Shown: positions 41,400-50,366, counted from the stretch's first letter. The stretch: 64,000 bases of DNA from Pseudomonadota bacterium (GCA_018241505.1 JAFEDS010000037.1:1-64000); one strand, 5' to 3'. Made by a program: numbers and translations. The notes: generated by a model from the sequence alone, not told the origin.

Positions 41400-42341
41400 T
41401 CAATCCTCGTCGGCTTCGCCCTTCATCAGGTCGGCCTTGATCAGGTAGCTGTTGGTAACGGCATAGCGCTCGCCGGCGGCGAGTCCCTTCAGGATCTCGA
41501 CCGCATCGCGCGAACGCCTGCCGACTTGAACCGCGCGCGGCTCGAAGCCCCGCTCGTTTTGCACGAACACCGTCGTCTTGCCCTCCAGCTCCTGAAGCGC
41601 AGTCGCTTTCACCGCCACCGCCGCAGGAGCATCCGTCACGACCAACTCTCCCGTGATGAACTCGCCTGGAACCCAACGGCCGCCTTGATTGTTGACGATG
41701 GCCCGTGCCACGACGCTTTGGCTGTCAGCCTGCCCCGCTGGGGCCACATAGCTGAGGGTCACCGCAATGCTGTCATCGGCATCGGCACCGCTGACCAGCA
41801 CGCGCATTCCGGGCCGGACTTGACTCAAGTCACGGGCGAAGACGGCGAACTCTGCCCACACGCTCGACAGATCGGCCACCTTCATCAGTACGGTGTTCCC
41901 GTCCACGGATTCGCCGGGGTTTGTGTGTCGCTCGAGCACCCGACCATTCATGGGCGAGCGGATCGAATAGACCTGCAAGCTCTCATTCGACTCCACCGTG
42001 AGTAACTCGTCGCCCTTGGAAATCGTATCGCCCGCGCGTTTGGCAACACTGCGCACCACACCGGGGTAGCGCGCGCGAACTTCCTGCTCACGTTCCTGGT
42101 TGGTCTTGATCGACCCATAAAGTGTCAGATGCTCGCGGATGCGCGTGGGACCGGCTGCCTGCACCTCGATGCCCGCCTCCTTAGCCTCTTCGGGACTAAT
42201 CTGTACCTCTTGGGAGCCGGAGCGTTCGGCCTCTGGCTTGGCAGTCTCCTCCGCAGCGCGCAGGTCAGGGGGCGTTTTGGAGCAGCCATCAATAAACGCC
42301 GCGAGCAACAGAACCCACAAAACCTTCATCGGGACGTTCAT
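41400..42341 (-). CDS. czcB: CzcB membrane fusion protein (copy 2)
   Basis: The 313-residue adaptor has a lipoprotein signal (VLLLAAFIDGC). Its arrangement is as in copy 1 (LYGSIKTNQEREQEVRARY, HTNPGESVDGNTVLMKV). ATGA overlap with czcC copy 2. The acidic C-terminus is KGEADED. Confidence 0.92.
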   Translation of the reverse strand: MNVPMKVLWVLLLAAFIDGCSKTPPDLRAAEETAKPEAERSGSQEVQISPEEAKEAGIEVQAAGPTRIREHLTLYGSIKTNQEREQEVRARYPGVVRSVAKRAGDTISKGDELLTVESNESLQVYSIRSPMNGRVLERHTNPGESVDGNTVLMKVADLSSVWAEFAVFARDLSQVRPGMRVLVSGADADDSIAVTLSYVAPAGQADSQSVVARAIVNNQGGRWVPGEFITGELVVTDAPAAVAVKATALQELEGKTTVFVQNERGFEPRAVQVGRRSRDAVEILKGLAAGERYAVTNSYLIKADLMKGEADED

Positions 42342-43672
42342 GGCAGTTCCTGGGAGGGGGCAGCAGTGGCCACAGCCTCGTTTGTGAGTCGTTCGATCTC
42401 GGCGAGCACTTGGTGGTAGGCAGCCGCCGCCTCGATCACAGTCGCGCGCAGTTGCAGCAGCTCCTCCTGCGCGGTCGCCAACTCGAGGTACGAGAAGCGC
42501 CCGCGCTCGTAGCCGGACTGAGTCTGCTCGAGCGCCCGTTGGGCTTGCGGGACCGCTTGCGTGCGCAAAGTCTCCAGGCGCTTCCGGGACGCCAGCAGTT
42601 CCTGGTACAAACTGAACAGGGTGGCCCGCACGCGCAGAAAGGCTGCCTCTTTCTGCGCATCCGTTTGCACACGCCGCACCTGCGCCTCGCGGATGGCCCC
42701 TTGATTGCGATCAAACAGGGGCAACGGCATCGAAAATCCAACACTTACACCCGTGTTGCGCGTCTCCTCGAATCGCCCCACGCCCACCGCAAGGGTGATA
42801 TTCGGGTGCGCCTGCGCCTGGGCGAGCCGCAGCTCCGCGTCGCGCAACCGCGCTTCCGAGGCAAAGCGCACGAAATCCGGACTGCGCTCGAGTTTGGAGA
42901 CCAGCGCCTCGAATGGCTCGACGGGATCGAGCGCGAACAGATCGGCGCGGGCTTGCGTAAAGCGCGGCGCCTGACTTCCCCAGAGCGCCGCCAGCGCGGA
43001 CCGTGCACTGCGCAGCTCGCTGTCTGCTTGTTGCTCCTCGATCTGCATGCGCGTCAAAGCGATTCCGGCACGACTTCGCTCCGCCTCCGGCGAGCGTGCC
43101 GCCTGTAGCCGGGCGCTGATGGCATCGAGCGTTCGTTGCGCAAGCTCCCGCGCACTTTGAGCAAATACCCGGCGCTCCTGAGCGGCCACCACAGCGATAA
43201 AGCGCCGGGCCACTTCGGCGAGCACATCCAACTGCTGCGCCTGCCGCTCAACCCCGACCGCGTCACGATCGTAATTCGCCACCTCGGTGCGCAAGGCGCG
43301 CTTGCCGCCCATTTCGATCACTTGGCTCAGGCTGAGGGTACTTGCGAGTACATCGGTTCCGCGCGCCTCACCGCTGATGCCAATGTTGTCCAACTGAACC
43401 GACACTTCCGGATTCGGCCGCAGTCGTGCTTGCACGATGCGCGCATCCGCCGCCTTCAGCTCATAGGCACTCGCCGTCAGATCCGGGTTGCGCGCGAGCG
43501 CTGTACCAATCGCTTGCGCGAGTGTTAGTTCTCCAACGGGCTCTTCGAGATTAGGAGTGACAGACGGTTCCCCCGACGGCGCCGCCTCGACGCACACGGC
43601 AAAGATGATTGTGGCCAGCAGCGCATAGCGGCCACGACACGCCCGGCCTGGGCGTTTCGACGAGCAATTCAT
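42338..43672 (-). CDS. czcC: CzcC outer-membrane factor (copy 2)
   Basis: The 444-residue TolC-like subunit starts at the ATG at 43672 because GGAGGA lies just upstream. The signal peptide ends CVEAAPS. The repeats begin LTLAQAIGTALARNPDLTA and LAQAQAHPNITLAVGVGRF. It lies downstream of the HxHxC protein gene and the FMN-binding pseudogene, and probably runs from the MerR-type promoter at 44829-44859. Confidence 0.92.
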   Translation of the reverse strand: MNCSSKRPGRACRGRYALLATIIFAVCVEAAPSGEPSVTPNLEEPVGELTLAQAIGTALARNPDLTASAYELKAADARIVQARLRPNPEVSVQLDNIGISGEARGTDVLASTLSLSQVIEMGGKRALRTEVANYDRDAVGVERQAQQLDVLAEVARRFIAVVAAQERRVFAQSARELAQRTLDAISARLQAARSPEAERSRAGIALTRMQIEEQQADSELRSARSALAALWGSQAPRFTQARADLFALDPVEPFEALVSKLERSPDFVRFASEARLRDAELRLAQAQAHPNITLAVGVGRFEETRNTGVSVGFSMPLPLFDRNQGAIREAQVRRVQTDAQKEAAFLRVRATLFSLYQELLASRKRLETLRTQAVPQAQRALEQTQSGYERGRFSYLELATAQEELLQLRATVIEAAAAYHQVLAEIERLTNEAVATAAPSQELP

Positions 43673-43743
43673 TGATTCCTCCAAGCGAAAGCCGCGCGAG
43701 CGGCGCAGCGGGATCGAGCACGAAGACGGGGGATCCGCGGACC

Positions 43744-44151
43744 CTAAAAAAACCGGAAGGAATGGAGCGGCGGTCCCCGCAGCGGCGGGCGAATTCGGAA
43801 GAGCGGGCGGCTGGGCAGCGGCTCCACACGAGAGTCCGGCATCACCCGGCGGCTCGCAGAAACAGCGATGAGCGGTAATAGAGTTACAGCGAGTAGACCG
43901 GGCAATTCGAGCGCACCGTCAAGCTTCTTGGCGAGCGCTTCGCCTGCGAGGCTCAAGTCAAAATCATGTCGCGTTTTCTTTACGCCGTCGTCGGAATCGC
44001 GATGTTCTGTGTCAGCGTCCGTTTGAACGCTGGCCGGCGGTTCCATCCCATCCAGACACAAGTGCAGATGTGCCCCAGCGACCCTCATCACGAGAATCAC
44101 ACCGCAGAGCAGTATCAGTAGGCCTCGCCTGAATGGGGGTGATCGGAGCAT
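43744..44151 (-). CDS. Czc-associated HxHxC exported protein (paralogue 2)
   Basis: The 135-residue product starts at the ATG at 44151, with a weak ribosome site. An N-terminal signal/membrane segment (LLILLCGVILVMRVAGA) is followed by HLHLCLDGMEP, an acidic/His-rich linker, a second hydrophobic stretch and PPLRGPPLHS. It matches the 36952-37344 product in plan and in the end motifs, and it likewise precedes a czcC gene. Confidence 0.7.
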   Translation of the reverse strand: MLRSPPFRRGLLILLCGVILVMRVAGAHLHLCLDGMEPPASVQTDADTEHRDSDDGVKKTRHDFDLSLAGEALAKKLDGALELPGLLAVTLLPLIAVSASRRVMPDSRVEPLPSRPLFRIRPPLRGPPLHSFRFF

Positions 44152-44185
44152 CTTTACCGAAGTATCCTCGACCGCCGCTCCAGCT

Positions 44186-44765
44186 TCAATGCTGGCCGGG
44201 ACCCGGCTCGGTGCTCGGGCGCAGCACGACTTCCCACAGCGCCACGAGCCAACGGACGCCTTGGGTGACATGCTCGCACGATACCGTCGTACCGGCGATG
44301 TTCTTGATGTCGGTGCGCAAACGCAGTTGCCCGAGGCCCTCCCGCCCTGCGAACTGCCGTCTCCAGCCATTGGTGCGCACCGCAGTGCCGCGACTCTCCC
44401 AGTACGCCAGTATCTCCAGCACACCCAGCTTGCCGCCGGCATCGATTCCCACAGCGTAGGTGATGAAATCCCGCCACCCCACTACCTCATCGACGAACGC
44501 GTATCCGACAAAATCGTCCCCGCGCATCGCCTTCCATATCCGCAGTGACCGTCTCGCAGGTTGCCGGGCCGCGAGCGTGGCGACTCTCTCGTTCTGCGAG
44601 GGCGTTAAATTGAGCAACACTTTCATCAATACGGTCGGCTTGCGGGAACGAGGCCCTCTGAGCCTGATCGATCGAGAGATACTCTGCCGCGATCACGATC
44701 TGCACAGATGAGAGTGCCAGCGCGGCGAGTCCCAATGGGACGAGTGGCGACAGATCTTTGCTCAT
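44186..44765 (-). pseudogene. Frameshifted FMN-binding-domain protein
   Basis: Two overlapping frames together make one gene. Frame A from the ATG at 44765 gives a signal peptide (LAALALSSVQIVIAAEYL) and DQAQRASFPQADRID. Frame B from about 44626 continues with IWKAMRGDDFVGYAFVDEVV, LGVLEILAYWESRGTAV, WRRQFAG and DIKNIAGTTVSCEHVTQGV. The last is the covalent-FMN site region (normally SGAT-x-S/T; here AGTT). A 1- or 2-nt indel near 44625-44640 separates them. Such FMN-binding proteins often accompany czc and ncc genes. Sequencing error is the alternative. Confidence 0.7.
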
Positions 44766-44828
44766 AGGAGGCCTCGGCTGGCTTCTCGAAGGCCCGCAAT
44801 CGCGTTTCAGGCAACGCAGCCCGTGTGC

Positions 44829-44859
44829 ATTAGAGACCCTCTAGCTGCTATAGGGTCAA
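44829..44859 (-). promoter_or_regulatory. MerR-type (CadR) operator-promoter toward the second czc set
   Basis: On the minus strand: TTGACC (44859-44854), a 19-bp spacer and TCTAAT (44834-44829). The spacer holds the dyad ACCCTATAG-CAG-CTAGAGGGT. Over-long 19-bp spacers with a central dyad are diagnostic of MerR-family activated promoters. It drives the FMN-binding gene starting at 44765 and probably czcCBA copy 2. Confidence 0.8.
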
Positions 44860-45230
44860 GCGTTTCGCTGTCGCGCCAACAGCGCACGCAATCCGCGGGC
44901 CTCAGCTATGAGCTTCGAAAGCACGCCGGCGCGTTGCGGATCACGCTGCCACCGGGCCGGCGCGGGAGTGTGCGAAGGCAATGGAAAGCAGACGACGACC
45001 AGAAGCCCCAGCGCCAGGACTGCGGGATCCGGCGTATGTTGGTCGAGGGCGGCGACGTGCCGCGCGAGCGACGGGTCTTCGAGCACCTCGAGCAAACTCG
45101 CAGGGTCTACCAATCGACGATAGCGCAGCCCGGTCTCCTGGGCGAGGTGCTAATGATTGTCCTGAAGGGCTTGATTCTCAAACACCCGACAGCTAACCGG
45201 TGTCCCGTGCAGGCGGGAATCCGTAGACAG
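44856..45230 (-). pseudogene. Hypothetical reading frame interrupted by an in-frame stop
   Basis: The minus-strand frame reads RLHGTPVSCRVFENQALQDN, then CAT TAG, then HLAQETGLRYRRLVDPASLL and continues to LALGLLVVVCFPLP and a basic tail. Coding character on both sides of the TAG suggests one gene broken by a nonsense change. If so, the downstream part may be expressed from a TTG near 45113 (85 residues). The 5' end is unclear and the family is not recognised. Confidence 0.45.
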
Positions 45231-45258
45231 ATAGATGCTTAGATGACTTCTCTGCGGG

Positions 45259-45705
45259 CTACTGTGTTCCCCGTCGGCGAGTCGAATTCCCACGCCGCGA
45301 AACCGCCGGGCTAGCGCTCACGCGAGTCAACGCCTCGAGAATCTTGCAGTCGGCAATTCGTCCGCCCGTACAGGAATCGATCATGGTTTGCAGACCTTGC
45401 GCCAGTTGACGAAGATCGGCGAGCTTTCCCCGAATGTCGTTCAGGTGTTGGGTCGCCGCCCGCGTCACGGTGGCGCACGACTGATTCCGCTGCTCCGCCA
45501 GACGCAGGAGACTTCGAATCTCCTCGATCGAAAACCCCAGCTCGCGGCAGCGGCGCAGAAAAATCAGCCGCTGCAAATGTTCAGGCCGATACTCGCGATA
45601 CCCCGCCTGGGTTCGCGGCGGAGCCGGCATGAGTCCAACCTGCTCGTAGTAACGGATCGTCTCCACGAGCGTCCCACTCTGCTTGCCCAGCTCACCAATG
45701 CGCAC
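45259..45705 (-). CDS. cadR: CadR/PbrR-type MerR-family metal regulator
   Basis: The 148-residue product has the N-terminal MerR winged helix (MRIGELGKQSGTLVETIRYY) and a dimerisation helix. Cys residues at 77 (QSC), 112 (DSC) and 120 (ADC) match the CadR/ZntR metal site. The C-terminus is Arg/Ser-rich. It is divergent from the P-type ATPase side; its own start lies 25 bp from the TTGACC of the + strand operator. Two cognate operators are visible (45730 and 44829). It activates export genes in response to Cd, Pb or Zn. Confidence 0.9.
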   Translation of the reverse strand: MRIGELGKQSGTLVETIRYYEQVGLMPAPPRTQAGYREYRPEHLQRLIFLRRCRELGFSIEEIRSLLRLAEQRNQSCATVTRAATQHLNDIRGKLADLRQLAQGLQTMIDSCTGGRIADCKILEALTRVSASPAVSRRGNSTRRRGTQ

Positions 45706-45729
45706 GATTCACCTCACCGGCAGACGCCC

Positions 45730-45760
45730 TTGACCCTCTAGCTACTATAGGCCGCACAAT
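45730..45760 (+). promoter_or_regulatory. MerR-type operator-promoter toward the P-type ATPase
   Basis: TTGACC (45730-45735), a 19-bp spacer and CACAAT (45755-45760). The spacer contains the dyad CCTCTAG-CTA-CTATAGG with one mismatch. It shares the CTAG/CTATAG core with the operator at 44829-44859. Confidence 0.8.
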
Positions 45761-45788
45761 CGGCTTCCGCATCAACTCCCGAGCGCAC

Positions 45789-46175
45789 ATGAGTCTGAAT
45801 CTGCAGGGTTTGCCGCATTTATGCGTGGCAGTCAGTGGCCGGCCAAAGTGTGCGCGGGCCGTGCCGGATGAGGAGTGCGAGAAACTCGAGCGGGACCTGC
45901 ACGCAGAGGACGCGGCCCTGGAACGCCCGATCCCGGTCGGGCGCGAGCCCGACGGCGTGCGCATCTCCCCAAATGGGCAGTGGGTGCTGGTAACCAACGA
46001 TACTGACAACTCGATTACGATCGTGGATGGACGCTCGCTACAGATGGTGCGATCGGTGCAGGGCGGCACGCGTACGCGTGATGTCGGTTTCACCCGGAAA
46101 ATCCCTTGGGGCGGTCTTCCTGGGATGTCGCCCTCGCTCCCGTTCGGCCCTGACGCGGGCTGTGCAGCCGAGTAA
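45789..46175 (+). pseudogene. Truncated YVTN/YncE-type beta-propeller fragment
   Basis: A 128-codon frame between the CadR-type promoter and the ATPase gene. Its middle reads PIPVGREPDGVRISPNGQWV then LVTNDTDNSITIVDG, the repeat unit of YVTN beta-propeller proteins, which normally need several repeats. Only one or two remain, and the ends look unrelated. It may be translated as a leader but is most likely a gene remnant. Confidence 0.55.
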
Positions 46176-46183
46176 CTGTTCCC

Positions 46184-48394
46184 ATGAGCACTTGTAGTTC
46201 GAAAGATGATTGCGCATCCGTCCCGAGTAAAGCATCGCAGCTGCAAATGGCCGATAGTGCCCTGCCCCGCGTGCTCTACCGCATCAAAAATATGGATTGC
46301 CCGACGGAAGAGGCGCTGATTCGCGACACGCTCTCGAAAGTGCCGGGTGTGAAGGGCCTCGAGTTTATTCTGCTGCAGCGAACGCTGGCGGTGAGCCACG
46401 AATTGCCGTCGCCGGAGCCCATTGAGCAAGCCCTGTCTGCCATCGGTATGCGGGCAGTCCGGGTAGACGATGTGCGTGTCGGCCCGAGCGAACCAACACC
46501 TGCTGCAACCGCAGAGACCCGCGATACGAATTGGAAGGTGCTGCTGATCTCGGGGCTTGCTGCCAGTTTGGCCGAGGGCGTGTATTGGCTGAACGGGGGC
46601 AACCATTGGACGGTGGTGGTGCTGGCGCTGGTTGCCATCTTGACTGGGGGTCTGCCGACCTACCAAAAAGGCTGGATCGCGCTCAGACACGGCAATCTCA
46701 ACATGAATGCCCTCATGTCGATCGCGGTCACGGGGGCGATACTCATTGGCCATTGGCCCGAGGCGGCCATGGTCATGGTGTTGTTTGCGCTCGCTGAGCT
46801 CATCGAGAGCAAGTCTCTTGATCGCGCACGCAACGCGATTCGCAGTCTGCTCGACCTCGCGCCGGAGATGGCAACCGTTCAGCGCGAGGACGGCAACTGG
46901 GCCGACGTTGACGTCAAGGCGGTCGCGGTCGGCAGCCGTGTGCGTGTCAAACCGGGCGAACGGATCGCTCTCGACGGCGAAGTCATACAAGGCCAGTCTA
47001 CCGTCAACCAAGCCCCGATCACCGGCGAGAGCCTGCCGGTCGAGAAGATCAAGGGCGATGCAGTGTTTGCCGGCACCATCAACGAGTCCGGTTCCTTCGA
47101 ATATCGCGTCACGGCAGCCGCCAACCAGTCCACGCTGGCGCGGATCATTCACGCGGTGGAGGCTGCCCAGGGAAGTCGCGCCCCGACGCAGCGCTTCGTC
47201 GATCAGTTCGCTCGCCTTTACACGCCCATCGTGTTCGCGCTGGCGCTTGCGGTGGCGCTGGTGCCTCCACTGGTGCTCGGCACACCGTGGTTGCTCTGGA
47301 TCTACAAGGCATTGGTGTTACTGGTGATTGCCTGTCCCTGCGCCCTCGTGATCTCTACGCCAGTGAGCATTGTCAGCGGGCTCGCCGCTGCCGCACAGCA
47401 TGGCATTCTCATCAAGGGCGGGGTCTATCTCGAGAACGGGCGTAAGCTCGAGTGGTTAGCGCTCGACAAGACGGGCACGATCACACACGGTAAACCGGCC
47501 CAGACAGATTTCGTGCCCTGGGGTAGCGACGACCCAACCACATACCACTTGCTGGCTGCGAGCCTAGCGGCGCGCTCGGATCATCCGGTCTCGCGGGCGA
47601 TCGCCCTGGCTTCTGCGGACGCACGTTTGCAGCTACGCGATGTTGACGATTTTGAAGCATTGCCCGGACGTGGAGTCCGTGGCCGTATCGACGACATAAC
47701 TTATTACTTGGGCAACCACCGCCTGGTCGAGGAGCTGAAGGCCTGCTCGCCGGAACTCGAAGCGCGCCTCGCAGCCCTGGAAGCCGAAGGCAAGACAGTG
47801 GTGATGTTGGTTCGCGACGACCAGGTACACGCGTTGTTCGCAGTCGCCGACACGGTCAAGGAGAGCAGCCGACGCGCCATTGCGGAGCTACACGCCCTGA
47901 ACGTCCGCACGGTCATGTTGAGCGGTGACAATCCGCACACGGCTGAGGCCATTGCCCAGGAAGTGGGTATCGATCGCGCGCGAGGCAACCTGCTACCCGA
48001 AGACAAGGTGCGCGAGGTGGAGGCGCTGCGGAGCGAAACGGCCAGGGCCCTTGGCGGGACGATCGGTATGGTCGGGGACGGCATCAACGACGCACCGGCG
48101 CTGGCGCGCGCCGATATCGGCTTTGCGATGGGAGCTGCGGGGACCGACACGGCAATCGAAACAGCCGACGTGGCGCTCATGGACGACGATCTGCGCAAGC
48201 TTCCCACGTTTGTGCGGCTCTCCCGGGCTACCGCGAGCGTCTTGAAGCAGAACATCGCATTGGCGCTCGCCATCAAGGCCGCATTCCTGGTACTCACCTT
48301 CACGGGCCAAGCCACCATGTGGATGGCGGTATTCGCCGACATGGGCGCGAGCCTCTTAGTGGTCGGCAATGGGTTGAGATTGCTGCGGAAATAA
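46184..48394 (+). CDS. cadA: CadA/ZntA/PbrA-type P1B metal-exporting ATPase
   Basis: The 736-residue product begins MSTCSSKDDC. A heavy-metal-associated domain (about 29-95) carries NMDCPTEE in place of the usual GMDCxxC. Eight membrane segments are expected. The CPC motif is at 384-386 (IACPCALVIST) and the phosphorylated Asp is D428 in DKTGT; GDGINDAP is near the C-terminus. It exports Cd, Zn or Pb. The company of an FTR1-cytochrome fusion and UppP resembles the pbr operon, so PbrA is an alternative name. The cadD-bearing transposon begins 24 bp after its stop. Confidence 0.93.
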   Translation: MSTCSSKDDCASVPSKASQLQMADSALPRVLYRIKNMDCPTEEALIRDTLSKVPGVKGLEFILLQRTLAVSHELPSPEPIEQALSAIGMRAVRVDDVRVGPSEPTPAATAETRDTNWKVLLISGLAASLAEGVYWLNGGNHWTVVVLALVAILTGGLPTYQKGWIALRHGNLNMNALMSIAVTGAILIGHWPEAAMVMVLFALAELIESKSLDRARNAIRSLLDLAPEMATVQREDGNWADVDVKAVAVGSRVRVKPGERIALDGEVIQGQSTVNQAPITGESLPVEKIKGDAVFAGTINESGSFEYRVTAAANQSTLARIIHAVEAAQGSRAPTQRFVDQFARLYTPIVFALALAVALVPPLVLGTPWLLWIYKALVLLVIACPCALVISTPVSIVSGLAAAAQHGILIKGGVYLENGRKLEWLALDKTGTITHGKPAQTDFVPWGSDDPTTYHLLAASLAARSDHPVSRAIALASADARLQLRDVDDFEALPGRGVRGRIDDITYYLGNHRLVEELKACSPELEARLAALEAEGKTVVMLVRDDQVHALFAVADTVKESSRRAIAELHALNVRTVMLSGDNPHTAEAIAQEVGIDRARGNLLPEDKVREVEALRSETARALGGTIGMVGDGINDAPALARADIGFAMGAAGTDTAIETADVALMDDDLRKLPTFVRLSRATASVLKQNIALALAIKAAFLVLTFTGQATMWMAVFADMGASLLVVGNGLRLLRK

Positions 48395-48412
48395 CCAGGC
48401 GGCTTTTCGGAG

Positions 48413-48417
48413 GCGTC
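48413..48417. repeat. Left 5-bp target duplication GCGTC
   Basis: GCGTC abuts the left end of the element at 48418. The same GCGTC abuts its right end at 50362-50366. Confidence 0.8.
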
Positions 48418-49010
48418 TGTCGTTTTCCCTTAATTAGGTTACTAGACTCTTTGCTCAACCTGAGTAAAATGAACGACTTAAGGCTTTGAGGTTTGGACCA
48501 TATTTATGCGATTGGAACCTTAATTAGGGAACTGACCGCCAACATGTCGTTGTACTCCCGCCACCGGTCAGAACGACAGAGGTGCGTCGTTTGAGACGCA
48601 TCCCGCTAAGTCGTCGCTTACACATCACTGGTTTTCAGGCTCTCGGCGTCTCTCGCGCAACTCAACACGAGAGCGCCGTGGAGCGCGACTTTGTCTTGCT
48701 GACTGCATTTCAAGACGCGGCGGCACAGATCATTTCGCAACCAGTTCACTTTGACGTTTCAAGTTGGTTCGACGGAGCGCCGGTACACGCCGGACTATCT
48801 GGTCGGTCCAGTCGGGGTTGGGATCGTGCTGCAAGCTCAAGGGTATCTATCGGCCCGTTCGGATTCCCTGTCCACCAATGACCCGTCGTATTCCTGCCCA
48901 CGCATGCCAGTGAAAAGTTCGGCTGCCGAACTCCGAGTGTCGGTGTGCCGAAATGCGCCAACTGGGAATCCAAGCTCCCCCTCAAATTCATGGCGTTACA
49001 TGCGCGAGAA

Positions 49011-49061
49011 TGTTCCAAGATCGTGAACTGAGCCAGACATGTTCCGAGATCGCGTACTGCC
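49011..49061 (+). repeat. Two direct repeats left of cadD
   Basis: TGTTCCAAGATCGTGAACTG (from 49011) and TGTTCCGAGATCGCGTACTG (from 49040) are near-identical. Two more copies in the same orientation lie right of cadD at 49903 and 50209. Confidence 0.7.
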
Positions 49062-49133
49062 TCTCACGTGAGATGGCAGCGGTCTAAAATTGCCATATCG
49101 CTTCATGATCGCATCTCAAGGAACCGCTCTAGC

Positions 49134-49748
49134 ATGGAACACCCTATCGGGCTCATCGGCCTCTCTGTAGCCCTTTTCGCCTCGACCAACATAGACGATA
49201 TGTTCGTGCTGCTAGGTTTCTTTGCCGACGCAAGCGTCAAAGTCCGCCACATCGTTGTCGGGCAGTATCTGGGGATTGTAGGGCTATACGGCGCAAGTGT
49301 CGTAGCCTCGATGATCTCGATCGTCATCCCATCTGCTTATATCGGTCTGCTCGGGCTAGTGCCAATCGTCATCGGAGTAAAAAGAGCGTGGGCGCTGCGC
49401 AGGGGAGGCAATGCGAACGAGGAGGATTTCGGGGACCCCGTGGCTGCATCGGCCGCGCACGGTAATACCGTGGCGGTGATGGCGGTGACCTTGGCAAACG
49501 GCAGTGACAATATCAGCATCTACACACCCTTGTTCGCTACGCGCTCTGCATATGACATCGCAATTATCGGTGCCGCATTTGCGGTTATGACCTTTGTATG
49601 GCTCCAGGTTGCGCACTGGTTGACTCACCACCGCACCATCGGCGCTCCGATTCGCCGCTACAGCCATCGGGTGGTCCCATTCGTCCTAATTGCACTTGGC
49701 GCGCTGATCCTTCATGAGGCCGGAAGCTTCGGTTTGTTGAAGCAGTGA
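49134..49748 (+). CDS. cadD: CadD-family cadmium resistance transporter
   Basis: The 204-residue membrane protein starts at the ATG at 49134 (AAGGA, about 11 nt). About five hydrophobic helices. FASTNIDDMFVLLGFF and the second half-motif ANGSDNISIYTPLFA are the paired conserved Asp-bearing loops of the CadD (LysE-related) family. It exports Cd. It lies alone inside the transposon. Its leader contains a CTCACGTGAG palindrome, possibly an operator. Confidence 0.88.
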   Translation: MEHPIGLIGLSVALFASTNIDDMFVLLGFFADASVKVRHIVVGQYLGIVGLYGASVVASMISIVIPSAYIGLLGLVPIVIGVKRAWALRRGGNANEEDFGDPVAASAAHGNTVAVMAVTLANGSDNISIYTPLFATRSAYDIAIIGAAFAVMTFVWLQVAHWLTHHRTIGAPIRRYSHRVVPFVLIALGALILHEAGSFGLLKQ

Positions 49749-49902
49749 GGGCACTCGTTTGCGCCGAGCGCAGGAAGGAAGACCGCAAGTGGACCTCCTC
49801 TCACGTTCGTGCTCGATTTCCTCGGCACGCAACGATTTTGTGATCGTGAACAGGCAACCTGTCAGTAGTCAGACATTCCAAGTGACTAAGGTTGCCCGGG
49901 GC

Positions 49903-50230
49903 TGTTCCTAGGTCGTGTACTGAGCCGCAGTACAATGGCCAGAGCTTTACCTGGCTTCTCGTCCTCGATTTTTGTCGTATTTCGCGCCGGTGTAGCAGCG
50001 TAGCAGCAGGTAGGCCGCTGGCAGCAACCAGGGTCTTCATAAGAATCAGGACCGGAGTTATCGTCACCTCGGAATCAGTTGGGCAATCCGAGCAGACCGC
50101 ACCCGCTCGCAGTCAGCCAGGACGATCGGACTCGTCTGCAAGACTTACTGTAGCACCGCATGGTCGGCGATTTACAGCCCGACGCCCCCCGGCTCAATCG
50201 CGAAAATATGTTCCGAGATCGTGAACTCAG
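49903..50230 (+). repeat. Two direct repeats right of cadD
   Basis: TGTTCCTAGGTCGTGTACTG (49903-49922) and TGTTCCGAGATCGTGAACTC (50209-50228) match the pair left of cadD. The span between them is non-coding. Confidence 0.65.
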
Positions 50231-50361
50231 TTCGCGTATCTAGGAACACCGACACCGAGCCTGTCTCGCCGACTGACACCCTAATTCGGTTACCACTTCC
50301 GTAATTGAGGTGTCATTAGCCTCGTAAAGTACCTCGTTCACCGAATTAGGGTTAAACGACA

Positions 50362-50366
50362 GCGTC
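50362..50366. repeat. Right 5-bp target duplication GCGTC
   Basis: Identical to the 5 bp at 48413-48417. Confidence 0.8.

Larger units (their letters stand above)
48418..50361. mobile_element. Non-autonomous Tni/Tn5053-like transposon carrying cadD
   Basis: The left end TGTCGTTTTCCCTTAATTAGG and the right end, read inward on the minus strand, TGTCGTTTAACCCTAATTCGG match at 19 of the first 25 positions. Both sides are flanked by GCGTC, and 5 bp is the usual Tn402/Tn5053 duplication length. Extra internal copies of the core occur at about 48519 (CTTAATTAGGGAACT) and 50280 (CCTAATTCGGTTACC), as expected for subterminal transposase sites. The only gene is cadD; no tniA, tniB or tniQ is present. 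The leader 48418-49133 and tail 49749-50361 are otherwise non-coding. Confidence 0.8.

Noticed and set aside
45692-47152. A 486-codon minus-strand frame opposite the P-type ATPase
   Set aside because: Its N-terminal part is a mirror of the ATPase gene; no domain and no ribosome site.
48582-48881. Small frames in the non-coding arms of the cadD transposon
   Set aside because: No ribosome sites, no domain, biased composition; better explained as subterminal repeat DNA.
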